A DNA stretch of 16,621 nt from JBELHO01 sp042091375. GTDB lineage: Bacteria; Pseudomonadota; Gammaproteobacteria; Enterobacterales; Alteromonadaceae. The translations under genes and the position numbers were made by a program. The stretch is taken from positions 1-16,621 of the forward strand of contig JBELHO010000065.1 in assembly GCA_042091375.1 (NCBI GenBank), given 5' to 3'. The notes beneath the pieces are model-generated. The model had not been told where the DNA came from. It was given only the letters and a program-made list of their open reading frames with translations, and did no database searches. Positions 6,550-13,899 of this stretch are shown one piece after another (position 1 is the stretch's first letter; each line of letters starts with the position of its first letter).

Positions 6550-8151
6550 ATGACTACTTACCGCCAAGAAATTGAAACTATTAATAATCAACTGAGCAGT
6601 CAACCAACATGGCAAGCCATCAATGCCGAATCGGTTGCTCGTATGCGCTTACAGAATAAATTTAAAACCGGGTTGGATATCGCCAAGTATACCGCAGCTA
6701 TCATGCGCAAAGACATGGATGGCTACGACGCAGATCCAAGTAAATATACACAGTCTCTTGGTTGTTGGCATGGTTTTATTGGTCAACAAAAGATGATTTC
6801 AATTAAAAAACATTTTGAAAATACCGATAGACGTTATTTGTACTTATCCGGTTGGATGGTCGCTGCGCTTCGTTCTGAGTTTGGCCCTTTACCTGATCAA
6901 TCTATGCATGAGAAAACTTCAGTTGCCAGCTTGATCGCCGAATTATACACCTTTTTGCGACAAGCTGATGCACGTGAGTTGGGGGGATTATTCAGGGAAT
7001 TAGATCAAGCTAATGCTGCAAACGATGCCGAGTTAGCTCAGCAAATACAAGCAAAGATTGATGGCTATGTTACTCATGTGGTGCCAATTATTGCTGATAT
7101 CGATGCAGGTTTTGGCAATGCTGAAGCAACTTATTTAATGGCTAAACAAATGATCGAGGCAGGCGCCTGTTGTATTCAAATTGAAAACCAAGTCTCGGAT
7201 GAAAAACAATGTGGTCATCAAGACGGCAAGGTAACGGTTCCACACGAAGACTTTTTAGCCAAAATCAACGCAGTTCGTTATGCTTTTATGGAATTAGGTG
7301 TTGACGATGGGGTTATTGTCGCCAGAACTGACTCATTAGGAGCTGGTTTAACAAAGCAAATAGCAGTCACTAAAACCCCAGGTGATCTGGGTGATCAATA
7401 CAATGCCTTCCTGGATTGTGAGCAAGTTTCAGCAGACAATATCAACAATGGTGATGTGATCATCAAGCAAGATGGTCAATTAGTTCGTCCTAAGCGTTTA
7501 CCCAGTAACTTATACCAATTCAAAAAAGGCACCGGAGAAGCGCGTTGTGTTTTGGACAGTATTACCTCACTACAAAACGGTGCTGATCTGATTTGGATAG
7601 AAACTGAAAAACCGCACATAGGTCAAATTGGTGGCATGATCAACGAAATTCGCAAAGCAGTGCCCAATGCCAAATTGGTCTACAACAATTCTCCTTCGTT
7701 CAATTGGACCTTAAACTTTCGTCAGCAAGTGTTTGATGCTATGCAAGAGCAAGGTCAAGACGTGTCAACATATGATCGCGACAGATTAATGAGCGAGCAG
7801 TACGATCAAACTGAACTGGCTATTCAAGCCGATAATAAAATTCGTACTTTCCAAGCTGACGCAGCCAAAGAAGCCGGTATTTTCCATCATTTGATCACCT
7901 TGCCAACCTATCATACAGCGGCATTATCAACTGATAATTTAGCCAAAGAATACTTTGGTGAACAGGGTATGCTAGGCTATGTAAAAGGTGTGCAACGCAA
8001 AGAAATTCGCCAAGGCATTGCTTGTGTTAAACATCAAAACATGGCTGGATCAGACATGGGTGATGATCACAAAGAATATTTTGCTGGTGAAGCTGCACTG
8101 AAAGCTGCTGGCAAGGACAATACCATGAACCAATTTGCTAATGTTACCTAA
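6550..8151 (+). CDS. aceA: Isocitrate lyase (long, Pseudomonas/Colwellia-type)
   Basis: Isocitrate lyase splits isocitrate into glyoxylate and succinate, the first step of the glyoxylate shunt, in the cytoplasm. At 533 residues it belongs to the long subfamily typical of Pseudomonas and Colwellia rather than the 434-residue E. coli type. The catalytic signature is KQCGH at 219-223 (active Cys221) where E. coli-type enzymes have KKCGH. The metal-binding stretch DIDAGFGN is at 183-190, IENQVSDEKQ precedes the active loop, and SPSFNW is at 381-386. A subfamily-specific insertion lies at about 270-330. The ATG at 6550 has a clear AGGAG site (6536-6540) at 9-nt spacing. A bidirectional terminator follows 33 bp after the stop. 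It is divergent from the LysR gene and partners glcB functionally. The long form is known from psychrophilic Colwellia, where cold-adapted activity has been studied; that is family knowledge, not shown here. Confidence 0.97.
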   Translation: MTTYRQEIETINNQLSSQPTWQAINAESVARMRLQNKFKTGLDIAKYTAAIMRKDMDGYDADPSKYTQSLGCWHGFIGQQKMISIKKHFENTDRRYLYLSGWMVAALRSEFGPLPDQSMHEKTSVASLIAELYTFLRQADARELGGLFRELDQANAANDAELAQQIQAKIDGYVTHVVPIIADIDAGFGNAEATYLMAKQMIEAGACCIQIENQVSDEKQCGHQDGKVTVPHEDFLAKINAVRYAFMELGVDDGVIVARTDSLGAGLTKQIAVTKTPGDLGDQYNAFLDCEQVSADNINNGDVIIKQDGQLVRPKRLPSNLYQFKKGTGEARCVLDSITSLQNGADLIWIETEKPHIGQIGGMINEIRKAVPNAKLVYNNSPSFNWTLNFRQQVFDAMQEQGQDVSTYDRDRLMSEQYDQTELAIQADNKIRTFQADAAKEAGIFHHLITLPTYHTAALSTDNLAKEYFGEQGMLGYVKGVQRKEIRQGIACVKHQNMAGSDMGDDHKEYFAGEAALKAAGKDNTMNQFANVT

Positions 8152-8184
8152 GGATAGTTAGTTTTTAGTGAGTTTCTCTAGAAA

Positions 8185-8214
8185 AAAGGCCGATCACCGA
8201 GGTGATTGGCCTTT
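8185..8214. terminator. Bidirectional intrinsic terminator between aceA and the DUF481 gene
   Basis: AAAGGCC (8185-8191) pairs with GGCCTTT (8208-8214), continued by a G-T pair and ATCAC/GTGAT, leaving a 4-nt loop (8198-8201). On the plus strand a TTTGTTT run follows; on the minus strand the stem ends in six T. It lies between the convergent 3' ends of aceA and the DUF481 gene and can serve both. Confidence 0.9.
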
Positions 8215-8253
8215 GTTTATGCTCAGTAATAAATATTAATCAATCCATAGCAA

Positions 8254-9027
8254 TTAAAAACTGTATACTAATGTTGCTGCGGTTTGCGTATCTGTTCGCT
8301 CAGTACCTTGTTCGACTTCGGTGTTGTGATCTATGATCACCGAGAATTTTAAGGCGAGTGAATCAATCATCTTGGTGGTGATTGATGACTCAGCTTTATA
8401 AATACTATTTTCTCCACTTTTAGGTGCATATTTTGCACTTAGAATTTGTTTGAATTCAACGTGCTCATTTATTTTGTGAACATACAATGCTTGTGCTTGA
8501 ATTATAAAAGCAGTTAATGTTTCACTTTGCATACCATCACTTGGTCGAGTAACATCGCGTTTGTAACCTGGACCTACATCAGCAAAAAAAGAGCTCACCT
8601 CAGTTTTATACCACTCTCGACCCCAACCTGCAGAAATTGAACTTTGATTTTCAAATCCGCTAAAACGATTATCTTCATAGGCAATATCACCATAAATATA
8701 GTTTTTACTGTCCGGATTTAGGGTGTAATTTGTTTTCGATTCAAATGTCCATTTTTGATCTGTGGTTTCAAATGAATCATCGCCATTATCATCGGTTTGT
8801 TCAGTCTTTTTTGACAACAAGTCAAAGGCTAAAATACTGCGCCATACGTCTTTTTCATATTTAACGTCAAAGCCTGTTTTTATATCAGCACTGCGGGTAT
8901 TACCTGTTTTATAGAGTAAACCCAATTCCGCAGAGGCGGTGATCGGCGATACATCTTCATTGGTTTCTTCAGCCGCTACAATTAATGGTGTACAGCAAAG
9001 AGCGGTAAGAAAAAGTGTTTTATTCAT
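8254..9027 (-). CDS. DUF481 (YdiY-like) outer-membrane beta-barrel protein
   Basis: The 257-residue protein starts with a signal peptide (MNKTLFLTALCCTPLIVAA, likely cleavage after residue 19, before EETNED). The mature part is rich in alternating polar/hydrophobic strands typical of outer-membrane barrels, and it ends in VYSF, with the C-terminal aromatic residue recognised by the BAM machinery. The opening ASAELGLLYKTGNTRSADIKT is characteristic of the DUF481/YdiY family (salt- or acid-stress-induced outer-membrane proteins, function unknown). Its ATG overlaps the mscS stop (ATGAATAA), so translation is probably coupled to mscS, which suggests a shared role in envelope or osmotic stress. 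The specific ligand or activity is unknown. Confidence 0.85.
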   Translation of the reverse strand: MNKTLFLTALCCTPLIVAAEETNEDVSPITASAELGLLYKTGNTRSADIKTGFDVKYEKDVWRSILAFDLLSKKTEQTDDNGDDSFETTDQKWTFESKTNYTLNPDSKNYIYGDIAYEDNRFSGFENQSSISAGWGREWYKTEVSSFFADVGPGYKRDVTRPSDGMQSETLTAFIIQAQALYVHKINEHVEFKQILSAKYAPKSGENSIYKAESSITTKMIDSLALKFSVIIDHNTEVEQGTERTDTQTAATLVYSF

Positions 9028-9847
9028 TTTGGTTCTCTTGATTTACGTGAACAGAAAGTTGTGGAAAGGGGATTTCTATGCCAGCTTGATCTAACTCAAC
9101 TTTTGTGGTTTCGAGTAAATCAAAATAAACCGGCCAATAATTTTCAGTATTTACCCAAGGGCGAACCACAAAGTTAACTGAACTGTCTGCAAGTTCACTG
9201 ACAGCAATGGTTGCCTCTGGATCTTTTAGCACTAATTCGTGTCGATTAACAATATCAGTAAGTATGGCTTTGGTTTGCTTTAAATCAGCAGTGTAACCAA
9301 CGCCAATAACTAAGTCGATGCGACGAGTTGGTTTAGCTGAGTAGTTAACGATATTACCACTGGTAATTCCACCGTTGGGGATGATCACTGTTTTATTATC
9401 TGGGGTTTTTAATTGCGTAGAAAAGATTTGTACTTCTTCAACCACACCCGCTGTACCGGCAACTTCTACAAAATCGCCGGCCTTAAATGGTTTGAAAGAA
9501 ATAATTAAAATACCTGAGGCAAAGTTTGCTAAAGAGCCCTGTAATGCCAAACCAATCGCTAAACCAGCAGCACCAACAATAGCAACCAGTGATGAGGTGT
9601 TGAATCCTAGATGAGAAATAGCGGCAATAAAGGCAACTAGTACTACTAAGCCATATACTAAGCTAGCGACAAAAGAAATAACCGTATTATCGACTTTTTT
9701 GTGAGCTAATAACTTACTGACGCCTTTGGAAATAAGCTTCGCAATAATTTTACCAACAAAAATAATCAGAAATGCAATGACAAGGTTAATAATGAAGGTT
9801 TGTATCATTAGTTGATTTTCAGTGAACCAGTTAATAATTGTGTCCAT
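9020..9847 (-). CDS. mscS: Small-conductance mechanosensitive channel MscS
   Basis: MscS is an inner-membrane heptameric channel that opens under membrane tension and releases solutes after hypo-osmotic shock. The 275-residue length fits the compact E. coli-type channel (286). Three membrane segments are visible at about 14-37, 57-80 and 86-113. TM3 carries the pore signature GAAGLAIGLALQGSLANFASG (92-112), with the Gly/Ala packing pattern. The beta domain follows with FKPFKAGDFVEV, QIFSTQLKTPDNKTVIIPNG and GNIVNYS, then the C-terminal alpha/beta vestibule ending SVNFVVRPWV and IPFPQLSVHV. The ATG at 9845-9847 has a weak GAGA site. The gene overlaps the downstream DUF481 gene by 8 nt, and the fba terminator separates it from fba. 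For a coastal or sea-ice marine organism osmotic protection makes sense, but no regulation is visible. Confidence 0.95.
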   Translation of the reverse strand: MDTIINWFTENQLMIQTFIINLVIAFLIIFVGKIIAKLISKGVSKLLAHKKVDNTVISFVASLVYGLVVLVAFIAAISHLGFNTSSLVAIVGAAGLAIGLALQGSLANFASGILIISFKPFKAGDFVEVAGTAGVVEEVQIFSTQLKTPDNKTVIIPNGGITSGNIVNYSAKPTRRIDLVIGVGYTADLKQTKAILTDIVNRHELVLKDPEATIAVSELADSSVNFVVRPWVNTENYWPVYFDLLETTKVELDQAGIEIPFPQLSVHVNQENQNE

Positions 9848-9932
9848 AGTTATTTCTCGTACTTATTAGATAAAAGTGCAACAAGTATAGACAAATATTT
9901 AATGATCACCTATAAAAATATAATAAATAAGG

Positions 9933-9958
9933 AAAAAAGGAGCCAAGGCTCCTTTTTT
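9933..9958 (-). terminator. Intrinsic terminator of fba
   Basis: A perfect stem of up to 12 bp, AAAAAAGGAGCC (9933-9944) with GGCTCCTTTTTT (9947-9958), has the minimal loop. Read leftward, a GC-rich stem of GGAGCC/GGCTCC is followed by six U. It lies about 70 bp beyond the fba stop and ends the tkt-epd-pgk-fba cluster ahead of mscS. The A/T arms make it symmetric, so it may work on both strands. Confidence 0.93.
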
Positions 9959-10026
9959 AGTTAGGTAATTTCCAACGATTTTTTATATACAAAAAAGTGA
10001 TGCTACTAATGGAGTAACCACATATG

Positions 10027-11091
10027 TTACTTAATTATCGCCTGAAGTTGACCACTTTCATAGCGATTGAACATCGCTTCTAAGCTGATCGGCTTTATTT
10101 TTGCGGCATTACCAGCGGTACCAAAGGCTTCATATCTGGCGATACAGATGTCAGTCATTGCCTTGGTTGTTTCGGCTAAAAATTTACGCGGATCAAACTC
10201 GCTAGGATTATGTGCCAAAAACCGGCGAGTTGCCCCAGTAGAAGCTAATCGTAAATCGGTATCAATATTAATTTTTCTCACACCGTTTTTGATCCCTTCT
10301 TGAATTTGCTCAACCGGTACCCCGTAGGTTTCAGGTATAGCACCACCATACTCATTGATAACCGCCAACCAATCTTGTGGCACAGATGACGAACCATGCA
10401 TCACTAAATGAGTGTTTGGAATGCGATTGTGAATAGCTTTGATCCTATCTATAGCTAAAATATCGCCTGTAGGTGGACGAGTAAACTTATATGCACCGTG
10501 AGAAGTTCCACAGGCAATTGCTAGTGCGTCAACCTGAGTTTTGTTTACAAAATCAGCAGCTTCTTCTGGATCAGTTAACATTTGATCCATAGTTAACTTT
10601 CCTTCGGCACCTATGCCATCTTCCTCGCCAGCCTCGCCAGTTTCGAGAGAGCCCAGACAACCAAGCTCACCTTCAACAGACACACCACAGGCGTGTGCCA
10701 TTGCTACTGTGCGTTGTGTTACATCGACATTATATTCATAACTCGAAGGAGTTTTACCATCATCCATTAATGAACCATCCATCATCACTGAGGAAAAACC
10801 CAATTGGATAGAGCGCTGACATACACTGGGAGAGGTGCCGTGATCTTGATGCATAACAATTGGAATATGCGGAAATTCTTCTATTGCAGCTAAAATCAAA
10901 TGACGCAAAAATGGCGCACCAGCATATTTTCTAGCACCAGCAGAGCCTTGCAGAATAACCGGACTGTTCGTTTTATCTGCGGCTATCATAATTGCCCGAA
11001 CTTGTTCTAAATTATTAACGTTAAAGGCAGGAATACCATACCCATTCTCTGCAGCATGATCTAACATTTGGCGCATAGACACTAAAGCCAT
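10027..11091 (-). CDS. fba: Class II fructose-1,6-bisphosphate aldolase ("Calvin cycle subtype")
   Basis: The zinc-dependent class II aldolase interconverts fructose-1,6-bisphosphate with dihydroxyacetone phosphate and glyceraldehyde-3-phosphate. With the start at the ATG at 11089-11091 the protein has 354 residues. That ATG has an excellent GAGGAG site at 7-nt spacing, and the longer reading frame from a TTG at 11104-11106 would begin inside this ribosome site. Catalytic Asp83 is followed by zinc ligand His84 (HQDHGTS); other metal ligands are His198 (ACGTSHGAYKF) and His232 (LVMHGSSS), with Glu142 in GELG and the phosphate-binding NIDTD at 275-279. Sequence features and length place it in the subtype named from CbbA, distinct from E. 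coli FbaA. The name is only a family label: no RuBisCO or phosphoribulokinase is present. It is the last gene of the tkt-epd-pgk-fba cluster but sits behind a 471-bp gap with its own possible promoter. Confidence 0.95.
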   Translation of the reverse strand: MALVSMRQMLDHAAENGYGIPAFNVNNLEQVRAIMIAADKTNSPVILQGSAGARKYAGAPFLRHLILAAIEEFPHIPIVMHQDHGTSPSVCQRSIQLGFSSVMMDGSLMDDGKTPSSYEYNVDVTQRTVAMAHACGVSVEGELGCLGSLETGEAGEEDGIGAEGKLTMDQMLTDPEEAADFVNKTQVDALAIACGTSHGAYKFTRPPTGDILAIDRIKAIHNRIPNTHLVMHGSSSVPQDWLAVINEYGGAIPETYGVPVEQIQEGIKNGVRKINIDTDLRLASTGATRRFLAHNPSEFDPRKFLAETTKAMTDICIARYEAFGTAGNAAKIKPISLEAMFNRYESGQLQAIIK

Positions 11092-11172
11092 GAACGAACT
11101 CCTCAAGGGTTGCTAATTATCATTATCTTCTGAATAACTTTCATCTTGAAAGTTAATATCTTTCGTATCGTA

Positions 11173-11202
11173 ATTGTAGCAGAAAAAAAAAGCCTTTGGC
11201 AC
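11173..11202 (-). promoter_or_regulatory. Candidate extended -10 promoter of fba
   Basis: On the fba strand TGCTACAAT (11173-11181) contains an extended -10 (TGN before TACAAT, 5 of 6 matches). A weak -35 GTGCCA (11197-11202, 4 of 6) lies 18 bp upstream, the spacer being dominated by a T-run. This predicts a leader of about 75 nt. The call is by consensus only. Confidence 0.4.
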
Positions 11203-11409
11203 TGCTTAAATTTCAGTAAAAATACTTTAAAAACAATATCTAGCTAAACTAAGCTGTTTTTGTTTTTTTGTTACCAAATAAACCTACATTAAGTCACTTT
11301 TATAATTTAAATATTAATTAATGATGTAAATTTACTACTTTAGTCAAAAAGAAATTGCCAATGCAGTGGTGATTATTTTTACAAATTGCAATTATTATTG
11401 TCTATATTC

Positions 11410-11431
11410 GAATGTGAATGTGAATGTGAAT
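11410..11431. repeat. Short tandem GAATGT repeat
   Basis: Three copies of GAATGT plus a partial fourth (GAAT) lie in the pgk-fba gap. Such a short hexamer array can change copy number by slippage and is flanked by CGAAT (11409-11413) and ATTCG (11434-11438). No function is evident. Confidence 0.7.
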
Positions 11432-11486
11432 TGATTCGACCCTAGAAAAGAAAACATTTGCGCAGTAAAAAGTCACTGATAGGCAG

Positions 11487-11523
11487 TTACTATTCGCGGG
11501 CTAAGCTCACCCACGAATAGTAA
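11487..11523. terminator. Stem-loop downstream of pgk
   Basis: TTACTATTCG (11487-11496) pairs perfectly with CGAATAGTAA (11514-11523). After one mismatch a GGG/CCC block extends the stem, leaving a 9-nt loop. It begins 40 bp after the pgk stop. No U-run follows directly on the pgk strand, so it may stabilise or process the pgk mRNA end rather than terminate it. Confidence 0.5.
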
Positions 11524-11562
11524 AATATTATCTTGCAGAAGAGATTGTTTATAAAAAATCGA

Positions 11563-12747
11563 TCACCCTTGCTGTTGGGCTCTTTGTTCTAGGATCTCGA
11601 CAGCGGGTAATTTTTTACCTTCTAAAAACTCAAGAAAAGCACCACCACCAGTAGAAATATAGGATATTTGCTCGGCAATATCGTACTTATCAACAGCCGC
11701 TAAGGTATCACCACCACCGGCAATTGAAAATGCATTACTTTCGGCAATGGCTTTGGCAATGGTTGCTGTGCCTTGGGAAAATTGTTCAAATTCGAATACG
11801 CCAACAGGACCATTCCACACAACAGTACCGGCCTGTTTAATGATCTGTGCTAAGGCATTAGCTGAATTAGGGCCAATATCAAAAATCATGTCACCATCGG
11901 TGACATCGCCTACTGCTTTTAAACTGGCACTAGCGGTTTGCGAAAATTCAGTACCAGTGATCACATCAGTTGGCACAGGAATATCGCCATTATTTGCTTG
12001 AGCTGCTTTAGTTAAGCGATTGGCTTCCGCAATTAAGTTGGCTTCGTGCAGTGATTTACCGACATTATGTCCTTGCGCGGCAATAAAGGTATTGGCAATA
12101 CCACCACCAACAACGAGTTGATCAACAATGGCTGATAACGAATTGAGTACGGTTAATTTAGTTGATACTTTTGAACCGCCGACAATTGCTACCATAGGTC
12201 GAGCTGGATTATCTAGTGCCTTGCTAAGTGCCGATAATTCTCCGGCGAGTAAAGGCCCAGCACAAGCGATTTTGGCATATTTAGCCACGCCATGGGTACT
12301 GGCTTGAGCACGGTGAGCAGTGCCGAAGGCATCCATCACAAAAACATCACAAAGACTAGCCAACTTTTTGGCCAGTTCGTCGTCATTACTCTTTTCACCG
12401 AGGTTAAAACGTATATTTTCAAAGATCACTAACTCACCTGCATCTAAGGCAACACCTTGCAGATAATCGTTAACTAACCTGACTTTAATGCCAAGTGCTT
12501 CAGACAAATAATCGGCGACAGGTTGCAGTGAAAATTCAGCATTGAACTCCCCCTCAGTTGGCCGACCTAAGTGTGACATAACCATGACTTTAGCGCCTGC
12601 TGCTAGGGCGTTTTTTATGGTAGGTAAAGCCGCTTTTAACCTAGCATCTGAAGTTATTCTTCCCTGATTAATTGGCACATTAAGATCTTCGCGGATCAGT
12701 ACTCGTTGATTGTGAAGATTAAGATCAGTCATATTAATTACAGACAT
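11563..12747 (-). CDS. pgk: Phosphoglycerate kinase
   Basis: Phosphoglycerate kinase transfers phosphate between 1,3-bisphosphoglycerate and ADP in glycolysis, and the reverse in gluconeogenesis. It is a two-domain, monomeric cytoplasmic enzyme. The 394 residues align throughout with E. coli Pgk (387) from the first residues (MSVINMTDLN). Diagnostic motifs in order: DLNVP (21-25), SHLGRP (58-63), RFNLGEKSNDD (113-123), MDAFGTAHRAQASTHG (138-153), VGGSKVSTK (189-197), WNGPVGVFEF (311-320) and the nucleotide-binding AGGGDT (343-348). The ATG at 12745-12747 has an AGGAAG site about 6 nt upstream. It lies 48 bp downstream of epd with no terminator between them, so the two are very likely one transcript. 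Nothing unusual is seen. Confidence 0.98.
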   Translation of the reverse strand: MSVINMTDLNLHNQRVLIREDLNVPINQGRITSDARLKAALPTIKNALAAGAKVMVMSHLGRPTEGEFNAEFSLQPVADYLSEALGIKVRLVNDYLQGVALDAGELVIFENIRFNLGEKSNDDELAKKLASLCDVFVMDAFGTAHRAQASTHGVAKYAKIACAGPLLAGELSALSKALDNPARPMVAIVGGSKVSTKLTVLNSLSAIVDQLVVGGGIANTFIAAQGHNVGKSLHEANLIAEANRLTKAAQANNGDIPVPTDVITGTEFSQTASASLKAVGDVTDGDMIFDIGPNSANALAQIIKQAGTVVWNGPVGVFEFEQFSQGTATIAKAIAESNAFSIAGGGDTLAAVDKYDIAEQISYISTGGGAFLEFLEGKKLPAVEILEQRAQQQG

Positions 12748-12795
12748 AGCATGCTTCCTGTGGATTGTAGTGATAAATATAGTGGTTGTTAATGA

Positions 12796-13809
12796 TTATA
12801 AAGTTTTCGCCATTACTGAAGCTGTATCTAGCATTCGATTGGCAAAGCCCCATTCGTTATCGCACCAGATCAACATTTTAACTAAACGTTTATGGCTAAC
12901 TCGGGTTTGATTACCATCAACGATGCAAGAATGTGGATCATGATTAAAGTCGCTGGAGACTAAAGGCTCTTCGGTATAGCCTAAAATACCTTGTAACCCT
13001 GAATGCTGAGCGTTGAGAATAGCTTGATTTATTGCCGCAATGGTAACATCTGTGCTTAACGTTAAGCTCAAATCCATCGCTGTCACATTCAGGGTTGGTA
13101 CGCGCACGGCGATAGCCTCAAAACGTCCTGAAAATTGCGGTAATATGCGCTCAATGCCTAGAGCTAACTTAGTATCTACTGGAATTATTGATTGGCTGGC
13201 GGCTCTGGTTCTGCGTAAATCAGGATGATAAGCGTCAATAACTTGCTGATCGTGCATTGAAGAATGAATCGTAGTAATAGTGCCACTTTCAACGCCAAAG
13301 GCATCATCTATTGTTTTTATCACCGGAACAATACAATTAGTAGTGCATGAGCCATTGCTAACTACCTTGTCAACAGCTGTTAAGCTATCGTGGTTAATAC
13401 CAAATATAATAGTGGCATCCAGATCTTTATCTCCGGGATGAGAAAACAAAACCCTTTTCGCACCTTGAGCTATATGAGCCATACCATCGGCTTTACTGCC
13501 AAATTGCCCCGTGCAATCAAGTACAATATCAATATCAAATTGCTGCCAGGGCAGATCGTCAATCGCGCTAACATGGCACAACTGCACCTTATCACCGGCA
13601 ATAAGCAAAGCACCTTGCTCGAGTTCTACCGCAAAAGGAAAGCGTCCGTGGGTGGTGTCATACTTCAATAAATGGGCTATGCCTTGCGGATCGGCTAATT
13701 CATTGATCACCACAAGGTTAAATTGATCGTGCAAGGCATTCTCATACAAAGCCCTGACAATATTTCTTCCGATCCGACCAAAACCATTAATAGCTATATT
13801 AACTGGCAT
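12796..13809 (-). CDS. epd: D-erythrose-4-phosphate dehydrogenase
   Basis: Epd oxidises erythrose-4-phosphate with NAD to 4-phosphoerythronate, the entry to DXP-dependent pyridoxal-phosphate (vitamin B6) synthesis. The 337-residue protein has the GAPDH fold: a Rossmann motif INGFGRIGR at 7-15, catalytic Cys155 in SNGSCTTNC and His182 in IHSSMHDQQ. Epd-specific stretches distinguish it from GapA: INELADPQGIAHLLKYDTTHGRF, HDQQVIDAYHPDLRRTRAASQSI and EEPLVSSDFNHDPHS. Its place between tkt and pgk matches the epd-pgk-fba order of E. coli and relatives and supports the call. Transketolase, encoded next door, produces its substrate. The true glycolytic GAPDH is presumably elsewhere. A stem-loop lies in the 90-bp gap upstream towards tkt. 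Confidence 0.95.
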   Translation of the reverse strand: MPVNIAINGFGRIGRNIVRALYENALHDQFNLVVINELADPQGIAHLLKYDTTHGRFPFAVELEQGALLIAGDKVQLCHVSAIDDLPWQQFDIDIVLDCTGQFGSKADGMAHIAQGAKRVLFSHPGDKDLDATIIFGINHDSLTAVDKVVSNGSCTTNCIVPVIKTIDDAFGVESGTITTIHSSMHDQQVIDAYHPDLRRTRAASQSIIPVDTKLALGIERILPQFSGRFEAIAVRVPTLNVTAMDLSLTLSTDVTIAAINQAILNAQHSGLQGILGYTEEPLVSSDFNHDPHSCIVDGNQTRVSHKRLVKMLIWCDNEWGFANRMLDTASVMAKTL

Positions 13810-13852
13810 TTTTTCGACTTACCATGTGTCTTGTTACTCATCATTGCACTCT

Positions 13853-13883
13853 TTGCCAGCGTGATTTGATTTCACCCTGGCAA
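13853..13883 (-). promoter_or_regulatory. Intercistronic hairpin between tkt and epd
   Basis: TTGCCAG (13853-13859) pairs with CTGGCAA (13877-13883). After a C-C mismatch GTGA (13861-13864) pairs with TCAC (13872-13875), giving a 7-nt loop. The outer arm extends as CTCT/AGAG with a one-base bulge. It starts 16 bp after the tkt stop and has no U-run, so it is not a standard terminator. It may act as an mRNA processing or stability element that sets tkt against epd-pgk expression. Confidence 0.55.
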
Positions 13884-13899
13884 GAGTTGAACCGGTTAT

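Larger units (their letters stand above)
11092..11562. other. pgk-fba intergenic region (471 bp)
   Basis: This is a long AT-rich gap inside a cluster of same-strand genes. It contains a pgk-proximal hairpin (11487-11523), a short tandem repeat of GAATGT (11410-11431) flanked by inverted CGAAT/ATTCG, a palindrome AATTGCAATT (11384-11393), a run of nine A/T at about 11183-11191, and a candidate fba promoter (11173-11202). No open reading frame here is convincing on either strand. Confidence 0.6.

Noticed and set aside
13390..13726. Plus-strand frames opposite epd
   Set aside because: They are shadows of the conserved epd gene; two overlapping frames of similar size in the same place show there is no coding preference.
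12796..13809. Glyceraldehyde-3-phosphate dehydrogenase (GapA)
   Set aside because: The fold is shared, but Epd-specific stretches (HDQQVIDAYHPDLRRTRAAS, SSDFNHDPHS) and the tkt-epd-pgk order point to Epd.
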